In this document: in pieces, positions 9,120 through 20,649 of the stretch
Position numbering within the stretch: the first letter of the stretch is position 1
Layout of the letters: every line of letters starts with the position of its first letter
Assembly: GCA_030248215.1 (NCBI GenBank)
Contig: JASANG010001954.1
Span: forward strand, 1-64,000
DNA length: 64,000 bases
Direction: 5' to 3'
Source: Enoplolaimus lenunculus
Taxonomy: Eukaryota > Nematoda > Enoplea > Enoplida > Thoracostomopsidae
The notes under the pieces: generated by a model
The model's database searches: none
Seen by the model: the letters and a program-made list of their open reading frames with translations, nothing else
Told to the model about the DNA's origin: nothing
Translations under genes and position numbers: made by a program

Positions 9120-10377
9120 GTCAAAATCAAGTGGTGTTGTTTGTAAACTTCGTCGCTTGCTTGCTCAGGTTCCTCTAAACCACAGCTAGCACTGTCGCCA
9201 ATGCTGGTTTGCTCAGTTTCGGTTTCTGTCGTCAAAAGTGATCTCGACACTGCATATGCATCCTCATCTACCATTCTCGGATCGAACGAACAAATACCAA
9301 TCTTCCTGAAGCCGCTCGCAGCTTTTACAGCGACAGCGGTTTGCTGGTGAGCGGCGGTAAAGAGCCTGCCGAAATCATTTCGTGTTATTACGCAACCCGG
9401 ATTTTTCGCGATAAATTGCCGGCATCGCTCAGACCACGATTTTTTGAAGGAAAAGAACACTGATTTATCAAGCGGTTGCAAATGCGCGGATGTGTGGGAA
9501 GGAATTGCCATAAGTTCTACGTGATTTTCCTTCGCGGTTGCTAACAATTTCGCACTATTGTGACTGCTGTGTCCATCAAGCAGTAGTGCTACACGCTCGT
9601 GTTGTTCGAGCGGCGGTAAAAATTTAACAAAATGTTCAAACCATTTTAGAAACATGTCTTTATCAATCCAACCTGATTTAGAACATGTCAGCAACGTGCC
9701 AGTAGGAAATAGATCAGTAAATTCAGTATCTCGGGATACCCTACTACCCTTAAAAATGACCATGGGGGGCACGAAGTAGCCATCGGCGTTGCAGCACCAA
9801 ACAATAGTAGTAGTTGATCCTCTTTCCGCGGAAACAATAGTTTGAACTAATTTCGAACCTTTTTCCGCGACTACTCTTCCTGGCTCATTAACGATTTGAA
9901 CTCCCGTTTCATCAACATTATAAATTCTGTCCGGTTTATTTTTTACGTCATATCGTTTGAGCAGTTCGTCAAGCTGCTGAAAAAAACTGTTTACTCGACT
10001 TTCTTCCATCCCCAATGTTCTATTCAAAGAACAGTTTGTGGGTTTCCGCACACTAAGATCCGGGTGGTTCTTTTGAAACGACGACCACCATTTCCAACCG
10101 GCCAATTTTGTGAGATTATTAAATTGGTGTTTTATAAGATTTGACTCACAGTAGTCATAAACCAGCGACCGTACATCGTAAATTATCATGGGAAATCCGT
10201 TTCTTTGACGGCCCTTTATGAGTTCTACCAGCTTCAGTTCATCGCCTTGAGATAATGTTCGTTTTCTGCCTGCCAAGTGTTTGTAGCACTCTGCACCAAA
10301 CGCAATCCACCTGTCTCTGAGTGTACTTTTAGGAACGCCAAATTGCTTTGCCAGCGTTTGAAGCCCGAAGAATTTTC
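9101..10377 (-). CDS. Tigger/pogo transposase, exon 2 (DDE core)
   Basis: This is the main part of a pogo/Tigger/Jerky-type transposase that cuts and pastes DNA at TA sites. It begins GKFFGLQTLAKQFGVPKSTL (second half of the HTH) and continues through a CENP-B-like DNA-binding region (LAGRKRTLSQGDELKLVELI). The DDE catalytic domain follows, with the first Asp in RIYNVDETGVQ, the second in VALLLDGHSSHNS and the third in TSAHLQPLDKSVFFSF. The FRKIGICSFDP motif typical of Tigger C-termini is present. The frame closes at 9101, but sequence in a neighbouring frame (PLDFDVQQQNIAF onward) continues the protein, so a small length change lies near 9105-9140. All three catalytic acids are present. Confidence 0.85.
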
Positions 10378-10570
10378 CTAAAATGTGGTTGGAAAATAAA
10401 ATCAAATAACACACTTTTAGGTTTAACATGTTTTAGATATAACACACGATGTTGATAATTTATAACCACAATGCTTCAGCTGCCAAACTACAAAAAGAAA
10501 TCAAACATTTACAATCGGAATATAAATCATGCACGTTTTAAATTCCCACACCAACAATAACAAAACTTGC
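10378..10570 (-). other. Intron of the Tigger transposase, GC-AG type
   Basis: A 193-base intron has donor GCAAGT and acceptor CCACATTTTAG. Reading through instead of splicing stops shortly after the donor. The splice restores the conserved HTH sequence, which is the main support. Confidence 0.65.
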
Positions 10571-10799
10571 CAAGTGCGGCTTCCCGTGACGAATTTGAAT
10601 CCAAATTATGCTCTGGAAGCTTTGATTTAACGGCAGCCGCCAGTGCGTTCAATGCATTTTCCATCATTTGTTCAGTCCAAATTTGCCGACGTTTTTTCGG
10701 AATATTTGCTGATCCGCTGCTACTTGGGCTTGGTTGCTCTTTATGACTATGTGCCGTTATCTTAGTAATGGCAGATGAAGGTTTACGAGCCAAAGGCAT
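10571..10799 (-). CDS. Tigger transposase, exon 1 (N-terminal HTH)
   Basis: This is the first coding exon of the transposase, starting MPLARKPSSAITK. A Ser/Pro-rich, basic leader ends in PKKRRQIWTEQMMENALNAL, the usual opening of the Psq/CENP-B-type helix-turn-helix that binds the terminal repeats. The exon ends after SREAAL plus one base. The donor is GC rather than GT, in the context CTTG/GCAAGT, which fits the known GC-AG class because the rest of the donor matches consensus strongly. Joining at this site keeps the frame and completes the HTH with exon 2 (GKFFGLQTLAKQFGVPKSTL). Confidence 0.75.
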
Positions 10800-11547
10800 G
10801 TTACTTGCCCTTTTTCTGGACTTAATTGTTCATTTAATTCGAGCCATCTGTAAATTTACGTGAACAGAAATGAATTTTTAAGTTTTGTTTCATACACGTA
10901 ACGCAATGACAAACAGTTGCTGTTAGAAACGTTTGCCATGAGCACAGTCATGTTTAGCAGAGTTAGATAAGCTGAAGTTCGAGCACAAGCTCATTTTTAT
11001 GTCTACAAAGAAGTAGTATAAGTTAATCTTATTTCATTTCAAACAGCCAAATTTTGAACGAAGTATAGAATTAATTTTGCAAAGCTTTTATCACGGTAGC
11101 GCCCTAGCTGTCGACATAATGCAGAAGTGCCGATGTTAGGAAAAGGTACATATTTGCAGCGACGATACTAGGAAAAAGCTTCGATAACGTTTAAACCGAC
11201 ATCTTATTATAAAATAATAAGATATGAAAACAAAGACGTCACCACGTTAAAGAGTGCAACGAGACGAATTTATTGATGTAATTTTTGCCCAACATTTCAA
11301 ATATATAGGTAGATTTTTGAATTATTTCCTTAACGTATAACTGAATTCCTTAGTTGTGTATTTCCTAGTATCGACACTTTACACTTAATCATTACAAAGG
11401 TCTATTTACAAATGACATCATATCAAGCCAACATCACCAACATCTAGCTATTTATTACGCAGGAATTCTTGAAAAAAATCGCGTTGCTCTAGCTAGCTTG
11501 AAAACAAATATATAAAATAATCGTTCGTCGTGTCGATATTAGGGTAG

Positions 11548-11571
11548 TGCCGATACAAGGAAGGTTTACTA
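11548..11571 (-). repeat. Tigger right terminal inverted repeat
   Basis: Read on the minus strand it begins TAGTAAACCTTCCTTGTATC. Inside it, motifs such as CCTAGTATCGACA (about 11367) and GATGTTAGGAAAAGG (about 11132) form subterminal repeats. Confidence 0.75.
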
Positions 11572-11645
11572 TATATATAGATATATTATGTATATATATT
11601 ATATATATAATATATATAATTACTATATATATATATATTCATAGA
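11572..11645. repeat. TA-rich microsatellite
   Basis: An impure TA repeat extends to the 3' end of the minus-strand PLE fragment. With the TA run at 7564-7575 it probably formed a single tract before the Tigger insertion. Confidence 0.7.
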
Positions 11646-12066
11646 TAGATGAATTTGGTCATATTGAAAATTGACAAACAAAACTAAAACTAAAACCAAA
11701 TAGCAAGCGACTGTCAAGTAAATATTTTAAACGAATACATATTAGACTGGACATTGAGCTTTGGTTGAAGCTTTCTAATAAACGTTGATTCTAAAATTTG
11801 TAACGCAAAATTAGAAAGATTTTTGTTGTTTTTAGGGTCAGAACGGCCAATAATGGAAAAACTGTCACTGGTGCAGGGATGATTGGTTTGGGAGCAATGG
11901 TCCGAAATGGCGGACTTCATTTTTCAGCTGGAAGCCGTTGGGAGTCCTGTTCGGTCGGAAATTTTCCGGTGTTCACAAATGCGTCTGAATAGTTGGCGAT
12001 TGGTTGCGCCAACGTAATCCAACAAACAGTTGGAACATTCATAGCGGTAGACTACATTAGACTGAA
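11646..12066 (-). mobile_element. 5'-truncated PLE fragment (GIY-YIG end), minus strand
   Basis: This is a 3'-terminal PLE fragment reading leftwards. It starts inside the endonuclease with sequence equivalent to LLQSNVVYRYECSNC and DYVGATNRQLFRRICEH, then KSAISDHCSQTNHPC, LQILESTFIRKLQPKLN and a stop at 11714, followed by a 3' tail that ends at the TA repeat. The frame is open from 11920 to 11714 only. It is about 75-80% similar to the PLEs at the left edge, so it is a different subfamily. It forms one arm of a head-to-head inverted pair with 12078-12372. Confidence 0.8.
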
Positions 12067-12077
12067 GCAATGGTGAC

Positions 12078-12372
12078 ACTGAAGTCCGCCATTTCGGACC
12101 ATTGCTCCCAAACCAATCATCCCTGTACCAGTGACAGTTTCTCCATTATTGGCCGTTCTGACCCTAAAAACAACAAAAATCTTTCTAATTCTGCGTTACA
12201 AATTTTAGAATCAACGTTTATTAGAAAGCTTCAACCAAAGCTCAATGCCCAGTCTAATATGTATTCGTTTAAAATATTTACTTGACAGTCGCTTGCTATT
12301 TGGTTTTAGTTTTAGTTTTGTTTGTCAATTTTCAATATGACCAAATTCATCTATCTATGAATATTTATCTCT
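12078..12372 (+). mobile_element. 5'-truncated PLE fragment (GIY-YIG end), plus strand
   Basis: This is the mirror image of the preceding fragment: KSAISDHCSQTNHPC, SFSIIGRSDPKNNKNL, LQILESTFIRKLQPKLN, a stop at 12285 and the same 3' tail. It is nearly identical to the minus-strand copy over roughly 290 bases and ends next to a short TATATATTATATATA tract. The two 5' truncation points almost touch (about 12066 and 12078), which looks like a single complex insertion event. Confidence 0.8.
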
Positions 12373-12379
12373 GTGATAT

Positions 12380-15300
12380 ATATTATATATACTGAAAACC
12401 TAAACTTGTGAATAGCCTATAGCTTTTGAAAAAATGGGATATTACTCAGGGAATTGGAAGGGACCTGTTCTATACATGGGCCAGCGTGTGTGACTTGTGG
12501 CTGTTTTTATATGCGTAAAAATATGTATGAACGTGTGCCAGGACGAGGAAAAGTAACATTGCTCTAAAATCGAAAAAACTACATTGTTGGGAAAACGCAT
12601 TTCTGTCCACTGCTTGTTGCCAGTGTGCAATCAGCGTTGCACAAGACAATAAGACGCAACATAGTGAACAGCGGTAAGAGACAGCAAGTGACATTGACGA
12701 AAAATCGCATGTACAAGACATACAGTAACATAAAGTGCTGTCCCAAGCGCTGAAAGTTGGAAGTTTCAAAGTAATAACACGATAATGTGTTAACAAAATA
12801 GACAAAATTCACTTGAAAAATTTACTTGAATAGTTAATCTGGGAAAACTATTAGGCCTAAGCAGCATTGTGCGCAGATTCAAAGGATCTTGTTAAACCTT
12901 GCGAATTCCCAAATTACGTATATAATTATTTTCTAGCGGAGTGTATGTACCCCGATAGAAATTTCTGGTAAAAATCTGTGACCCTTTCCGCTAGCGAAAT
13001 ACTGAAATTTCCGTTTACTTTTATGCTCAAAAGCATTTATAAATCACGCATATATCTTACAATTTTTCATTACAGATATGACACAATTGTTTGATAAAAG
13101 TAAAAATTACGAAATTCATCCCGCTTCTGTTATTTTGATCACTGCCCATATTCGTTATTTCTTGCTTTTGCCATTCGTTTACACTCTGCTTTCGAGCTTA
13201 AATGACCCCTTCTGTAGTAGTTTTCTGACCCCGTCAGTGGTGCCTTGATCCGAACCCCCTCAGCGGAGTCCTTTTCCCCGCAGAGGGCCTAGTCCAAGTT
13301 GCTCAGTAAATGTTCTAGTCTCATTCGTATAAAATTAACCTAAATAAAAACAATTCCAAAACATTCAGACGCACCCGAACACATCGAATCTGCAGTAGTA
13401 CGCAAAATATGTTCGACTACATTAATAATTAGATTGATTTTCTTTCCTTTGATTTGGCATCTGCGACGACAATTTGGCATCGGAGAACACAAAAGTCCCG
13501 GTGGATCACACAGGTCTTTCATAAATTATATGTTGCTTTATTAAATATAACCGCGGCCGCGGCGACCTGTGCGTGGCGTAATTTTAGTCCTAGAGTAGTG
13601 TAAAAAATAATGCACGAAGTGTGGTCTAAAGTTTTTAGCGGCGCTTTGATGATGGGCCACATGGCGGTGTGAAACGTTCGAATAAGTGTGCCACAATCCC
13701 TGCCATTGGACTGTTATACCAATAATAACTGAGCCAAACGCATCGACATTTAGCCAACTAACGTGCAGCCATTCCACTTCGCAACGCTGCTAACATCTGT
13801 GAGAACTAAATTTTTTGCAAAAAAATCTCAACATATACTGTGCTATTTTAGCCATAATGCTGCTAAATATAGTATCAGGCATTTACCGAAAGATTACAAT
13901 TTATGGGTGCCCGGCAATCGAAATCCACTGCTACATTGGCTATTGAAATAGAATTGACGCATCTTTTTAACAATTAGTCAGCGCAGTGAATCTACCTGCT
14001 ACAGAAATTATAGTATGACTACCTTGGACCCCCTGTCCCAGTTTTCTATACGCCCTTCCGTTTTTGAGTGTTAGTACTTTAATAAACGTAATGCTACGTG
14101 CGTCGCATGAATTTACCTCTTTTGCAGTATTTTTCGACAAGAACGAAATGCAAAAAGTTGTTGTTTTATCTTTTTGTTTTAATCGGCGATGTTTTTGTAC
14201 ATTGCAGTGCAATCGCGACAATTTATCATTTTTAGTATTTAATAAGCTAATTAACTGATATATGCTGTTTGAAAGCGGCTAAAATTAATTGAAATTTGCA
14301 AGCTTCTTGTGTTCTCCAAAAGGATCATTATGAATCCAACAGAATCGACAGCATATGCGCTCGAAATTTCAACAACTCATTTTGTGGATAATATTGTACA
14401 ATGGATAAGCACATTATAAGGACAGACAAAGTATGCTCTTGAACGCAAAAAACTACACCAAACTCAAAACAAAAATATCACAAAAACATGGCACAAACGA
14501 ACAACAAATTCGTTTTAAAATAAAGTCTTTTTCTCCTTGTTGGTTTCAACGCTTCAAGTTGAATATTCGAACTGCTGATGCCTGAAATGGGTTGCTTGAT
14601 ATTGGCTATTGATCATTTTCTTAGAATGCCCCGATTCAGTGATTTCATAAAGCTAAAGTTGGCATAAAGACTTAAAATTGGGAAGCCTGATGAATAAACC
14701 ATTTTTATGATATATATCTTAGTTCAATTTTGATTTTATATTTGATTTGCGTCCATGATGTCATCACAGTTTTGTGGTTAAACCCAAAATCCCAGACCTC
14801 CTATTTAAAAACGGCGCCATGTAAAAGTTTCTGCGGCAACACACAAACATTTTTACTTATCATAATAAAGACGAAGACACAGTGTTATATATTGGCACAT
14901 TTTATAGATAAAGTTCTTGCTCTTTTTCACAAGTAAAAAATTATAATTAGATGGTTTGAGCATACTTACTTACCACCTACAGAGCATCCACAGACACATG
15001 ATACAGACCCCCAATATCATTGACGCGCATCGAAAGTATTACGTGAGAAAATTGTTTTTTTGACTGACGCTTTTCCCGCTGCATTAAATATAATAAATTA
15101 TGTTTAATAATCAGGACAACATTCGATAAAATATTTCACGTTTAGATTTTTGTTAAAAAAACTTTGCAAACGAGCCAAAATCGCAAGCAAAATTTTATGA
15201 CAGATCGGTAAGGTCCCTACTTTACAAATTTACCAAAACGGCATTTGGCGTTTAACTATTCGATCGCGATTTTCGTTCCAGCCATTACATATTGTTCCAT

Positions 15301-18300
15301 CGAGCGTGTGTTCCACGCTTTTGAACTAGCAGCTCTGCAACTGGCGCATTTACACTGAGTAATAAATAGAAATTTATCAGAATTATTGACATATATACAA
15401 TGTCTCGAAAACCATACAAAATCGATACGAAGTTAAAAATTACTAACATAGCAAACTTAAATGTTTTGTAGATGTAGGTCCGCAAATAAAATTATATTCC
15501 CTCAACTGTAACTGTCAAACAAACAAAAACGTTGTCAAGGTGTGAAAATTGCGGATGAACATTTCTGAATCTAAAATGACAATTTGTGTACTTGGTAATA
15601 AATTACAATATTGAACTAAAACAATTCTCGCCTTTTTATATCTGTTTCCACGTTTAATAATCGGAAGTGTGGACGTGCTTCGTTAAACAACTTTGCAAAT
15701 TGCGTTTAAGCGTTATTTCCTGCAGCGCAAAAATCAAATTGCGGTCAATCGGTTTTGTGTCTTGTGTGGCAAAATTTGCACGAATTACAGTTTTTATTGA
15801 AGTGCAGACAGTGTTGTTATCTGCAGGCCGGACATCAGTTTTCATTTGCTATTTAGCATTTTCGTCGGCAGGCTTGCGGCAATATTGAACAATTCAACAC
15901 CGTAACAAAGAATATATTGCAGAGAGGGCAAGACGAATTGTAAATGGTTCTTGGATTTTTTCCTAACATCGAATTCCTGTAATGCTTTAGAAAAAGTTTC
16001 AGAAAGGAAAAAGAGTTAAAATGTCTGTAAAGCTTGGCGGCGCCCACATCCTTGCCTCCCGTATTTGTGATCTTGCAACAATTCAGGCATCAGAGTAGAA
16101 TTCTGTGTAAATGCGAGAATAGAAATAGATGATGTACGCACGCATATCAGTATGCAATATTGCAAAACATATAATATATACTTGTGCATAAAAAGCGAGG
16201 ACAAATTTGAATTGCAATATTCTATATGACTGATTTGTCCTAATTAGCAGGCGGCGAATGCCCTGATAGATGTTACAGACCATGAGTTCTTATAATGATT
16301 GCTGTGTAAATTTTTGTAATTTACTTTGCTATAAAAGCTTAAAAACGTACGCCACCTTCAAACCTTGCGATTTCAGCAACAGAATTTCAATTATTATTGC
16401 AACATAATTTACAAAATTTTTTCGATCGTTTTCAACAAATGCGAGAATAATGAATGAAGCGGGCACTGCAGTACCGTTAGCGTAAACAACTGAATAGCTG
16501 AAATGATTATTTCCTGGCAATTAAAAAAAGTTATTCTGAATTTCAACTAAGGAAAACGACAAACATTGTCAGTCTGGATCTGGAAAATCCTACTATCATT
16601 CAACGAAAATATCAAAATTTTACAGGCTTAAAAACATTTTGTTGAACTTTTATCAACGCTCGTATCAAGTCGAACGGCTATGTGCGCAGATTAACTCAAC
16701 ACTATATTGTATTGCTAGTTTTCGATAGTTGTACATTTACCCTCACTAGTTGAAAATACTAAACGTCAAGCGTAATGTTTAGCCTAAGGCTAATCATAAA
16801 TAAGCTTGTCAAAATTGGGGGATTCTATACTTTCCAAGCAATCAATACAGAAACTATAATTGACTATATATAAATCTCAAAATTTGAAAACTGTCTAATT
16901 GAGGTTGAGGTTGAATTTATCAAAAATAGAAAATTCGTTAACGATACGGTGTATTTGAGCAGAATCAGTTTAAAATATACCCAAACTTTAATGATAACGA
17001 AATAAAAAGCTATACAATGAAAATGTGTTTACTATACAAACACGAACTGCATAACCTAATGACCTGAGTTGAAAAATTCGGACTTCCTCAGGTTATAGTT
17101 GTCACTTGGGATTAACTTTAAACTCAGTTGAGTCTTTTTGCGGTGGATTTTTGGCTTTTTGCTTCGTTTTAATTTTAAAATTTTAAGTTTACAAAATGTC
17201 AATGTGCTAAAAACCGCATAAAAAACTACAAAATTGCCAAAACTTTATATAATATCTTACAAAGCTAATACTTGAGGCTGTAGTTGCCACAGCTACACAC
17301 ATGATTTGCAAACGAGTGTTGTTCTAAAGTTAAAGTCATATCCTTATATAAAGACAAAAATTTTGTTGCGAACGCGGTGTAGGATTTAACCCAGCTTACA
17401 TCCAGAGCTATAAACTGATTAACTAATAGTCAGGAATATGTTTTTAGACGAAAATTTGCTTTAAAGATGAAAAGTATAAATTTTACGGAAAGTTATGAAA
17501 TAACCAAAGTCTATCCTATACCTAAGCCCCATCTGACACGTTGTACCGTTGTTTAGCATGACTATAATGACCAGTGTATAGCACAGGGGCTTCCCATTTT
17601 TCACTGGAAAAATATAGCCAGCAGTACAGCCAATCGCTGCTGTTTCCTGTGTGAAGGTTTGGTTTTCTGCTGTCGTCGATGAGAAAAAGTGGAAAACTCC
17701 ATGCAAATGAATAGTATTTCTCTTGGTACAATATATAGAGGGTAAGTTTTGATTGGTTTGACTGCTAATAAGATTGTGGTGTGCGGCTGCCGGAAAACAC
17801 GAAAAATGGTAACTTAAAGCGCATACGCTTTCGTTTTGATTTATTGTAAAGAATTTTGGAAAGGCAGTAAATTGCAGAACAGGAAAAGTAGAAAAGTGGA
17901 CTATTCAGATCAGTATGTTTTCCCTTTGCTCGATAGGGAATATGTGAGACGAAGTTCGAAAAGCAGAATACGTGGAACATTCAGTGCGTGCCTTGCCTTT
18001 AATAGCTTGGTAAGGGAAACCTCAAGTGTAGAGGTTTGTTTAAGAACGGGAAAAGTGAAAAATTCCAAAACTTAGATTTGCCCACTTTAGAAAGGAAATT
18101 TGACGCGTTAGGTTCGTTTGGTAGACAGAAAACGCAGAAAATTCAAAGACACTGCATAGCAGGAGCACTTTTTATTTTTCATTCAGAGAAAACCCTAACA
18201 TAGGAGGCTGCCGCCCCATAACCCCTCCCCGCACTAAGTGGCCCGAAGGGAAAACGTAAAACAAATTGCACTTCCGAATTTCTCTGCTAAACCGGGAATA

Positions 18301-19640
18301 ACTCAGTCTTTTAAATATTTCACTTTTCCCGTTTTCAAATAAAGGTACAGTTCAAATATTTTCTACTAAACCGAAACGTAATAAAGACAGCTAAATTTTC
18401 CTACTAATCATATTTGACATAAAACCTAGGCTTGTGATTTTTCCTACCACACCGTATAGACAATGTAGCCGCCAAACAGGAGTAGCTGTGCTGCACTTCT
18501 AATTATAGACTTACCATCGTCGTAAATTTGAAGCTTTCACCAATATAATCAAGACAAGCAGGTGTCTGGCAACGAACGATCTATGAATCTGGACACCTCA
18601 CAACAAATTATGGTTTTAAACAATCGCAAAACAGTATAAATGTCGCAAAACAGTAATTGATAATGTTATAAACAGTGCAAAATACTAAATAGTCATGTTA
18701 ATATTAAAATGTACTTTATCAACACCGAATTACAACTATATTGCGCATGTCCTGTTCAATGAATATAAAAAATATGACAATTCCGCTATTAATAAACTTT
18801 TATAAATTTGAAAACTAAAATCATATTAATGATTAGGCAATTGTTACGTTTTATGATTTATGCTGCATAGAATATAAAAGAGGCGTAGATCGTCGAAAGT
18901 AGAAGACATCGTTTATAAGATAATTTTCATTTTTCAACTTTTTTAACAACTGTACATAAAATTTGATATGTCAAAAATTGTTAACTGTTGACATTAAATA
19001 TTTAATGAAGAAACCAGTGATTTGTGAACAATTGGCGTCGTGTTTGCAGAGTTTAATTGCAATTTGTGAGCTTTAAGACAGCCATATCAGAGAAACAGAT
19101 GATGGACTAAGAAACAGAAAAGAAATTTTTTAGGTTTTTTGTCCCTTGATCTCATCGATCATTTAGGAACTTTTTTTTGCAAAATGCGTCCCGTTCAATC
19201 TGGGACATAAAATTTATACGTAATATATACTTAGTTTAAGATAGTCATTTTATTCGTATTCGAACCTATTTGGCACTGTCGCCTCATTTGTTATTTACAA
19301 GTGCAAATTTTTGCATATTTTTTCGACACAAATCGTTCAATAGTTAATTCCTATTAAAGTTTGTTGTGATGAAAAAGAAAAGGTCCAGTTTTATATAATG
19401 TGTTTTCAATATCAATATATACACCGGAAAATTTAAGAAATTCCCTGAACGCAAAGTAAGGGTGGGTAAATGTGGGTCGCGGGTTAAGGGTCGCGGGTTA
19501 ACCAATTTTGAGCGGTCAAACTCGCGGGTATAAAGATGAGAGTTCCGCGGGTATTGTGCGGTCCGAGAAAAGAAACCTTTACTCATTTACAACTCTGCTT
19601 TTATAACATGATTCCACACCAAACTTCAATTCGATGTGAG
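12380..19640. other. Intergenic DNA, no gene recognised
   Basis: About 7.2 kb of AT-rich sequence. Open frames are short (under 85 codons) and none carries a motif I recognise. A small GC-rich patch with a NotI-type site (GCGGCCGC) lies near 13551-13562. Around 19460-19555 the motif CGCGGGTTAA and related CGCGGGT words recur and may be the end of an old transposon. A minus-strand frame at 15654-15845 (63 codons) and two overlapping frames at 17461-17731 could be isolated exons, but nothing supports a function. Confidence 0.5.
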
Positions 19641-19649
19641 TGGTGATGG

Positions 19650-20640
19650 TATTCACGTTGGGGCAGCCCGGAACCGTTTTGTCCCATGTCGATTCCACGT
19701 CAACATAGAAAGTTAAATTGCGGTTTATGACGACAAAATAATGCTACATGTCATTGGCTTACAAGTCCCTGATCTCAATGTTTCATTGCATACAAATAGC
19801 TCACATGATAACTGGACATTTATCCGATTATATATGTTCCAAAATTGTACCAAATATCCTATAATATTATGTAGGACAATATAATTGGCATGCACTAACA
19901 AAAAGTTAGATATGTAGCATTAAATCATTTGGAATTCTGAATTAGCTTATCCCTAACTACAAAAAATTCAAATTTAAAATTTCAGTATCATAATATTTTT
20001 ATAGAGGGCATACAGGCTAGTTTGCCACAACTTTGTTGACATTATCAAACATGTCATATAATATTGACAGACAATATTTCGAATATCATTTGATATTGCA
20101 GAACAAACAGTGAATGTCAGGGTGCAAACGGATTAAAAGTAACATAAGCGGAAACGGAAACGTATAGTGATCAAAATAACGGAAACTGAAAAGGGATATT
20201 GTAGTAGAAAAATTTCCAAAATGTTTTATTTTTCGGCCAAAACATTTAAGGCATACATATATTTACCGGTCTTTCAAAATTTTTATAAAAACGAATACGG
20301 ATGCATCGAAATTTTTTAAGACTTTCGATAATTTCGTAGTTTATATTTTATTTCGAACAATTGCAGCCCATTTTTAACGAAAAATTGCGAGATATATACG
20401 TGATTTATAACTAATTTTGAACGTAAAGATAACGGAATTTTCGTTTATTTCTGTAGCGGAAATGGACACCGATTTTTAAAGGGAACGGTTATCACCCTGG
20501 TGAGTGTCGCATCAGTATATATATCAGACAATTCAATTTTTTTAATTTGAAAGCAGATCAACTTGCAGACTAAATGTCGCCCGCTATTGTAATAGGAACT
20601 AAACGTGTTCCAGGTTGCCCCAGTCATAACGCAAACATAA
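19650..20640 (+). mobile_element. Harbinger-like MITE, family B, decayed copy with nested hAT MITE
   Basis: This is a degraded copy of the family seen intact at 46482-47156 and 51068-51747. The left end retains ATTCACGTTGGGGCAGCCCG and the right end CGTGTTCCAGGTTGCCCCAG. Internal landmarks of the family are present (CACATGATAACTGGACATTTAT, then CACTAACAAAAAGTTAGATA). The extra length comes from the hAT-like MITE at 20118-20499. Terminal bases and target duplications can no longer be read. Confidence 0.65.
20118..20499 (+). mobile_element. hAT-like MITE nested in a family-B MITE
   Basis: A 382-bp insert begins CAGGGTGCAAACGG and ends CCGTTATCACCCTG-like (AACGGTTATCACCCTG), a hAT-type terminal inverted repeat. 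It is flanked by GTGAATGT and GTGAGTGT, an 8-bp target duplication with one difference. Subterminal GGAAACGGAAACG repeats resemble the CCGGTT repeats of the hAT MITEs at 30116 and 33632 in design. The empty site is visible in the other family-B copies. Confidence 0.75.
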
Positions 20641-20649
20641 GGCTGCGAT

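Larger units (their letters stand above)
7576..11571 (-). mobile_element. pogo/Tigger DNA transposon with full ends
   Basis: This is a complete Tc1/mariner-superfamily pogo/Tigger element of 3,996 bp. The left end starts TAGTAAACTTTCCTTATAAC and the right end, reverse complemented, starts TAGTAAACCTTCCTTGTATC; the first 24 bases match at 20 positions. Both sides carry TA, the expected target duplication, inside a TA-rich tract. Repeated motifs of the type TTCCTNGTATCGACA recur near both ends and are probably transposase-binding sites. It carries one transposase gene on the minus strand (10799 down to 7949) with one intron. The gene is now interrupted by a MITE (8158-8683) and one frame change. 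TIR divergence and these two lesions suggest a non-autonomous but not very old copy. Confidence 0.85.

Noticed and set aside
11572-11645. Regulatory TATA-rich promoter
   Set aside because: It is a TA microsatellite that also serves as the insertion target of transposons on both sides.
13541-13777. Minus-strand frame near a GC-rich NotI patch
   Set aside because: His/Arg-rich but without a motif; probably chance in a GC-richer spot.
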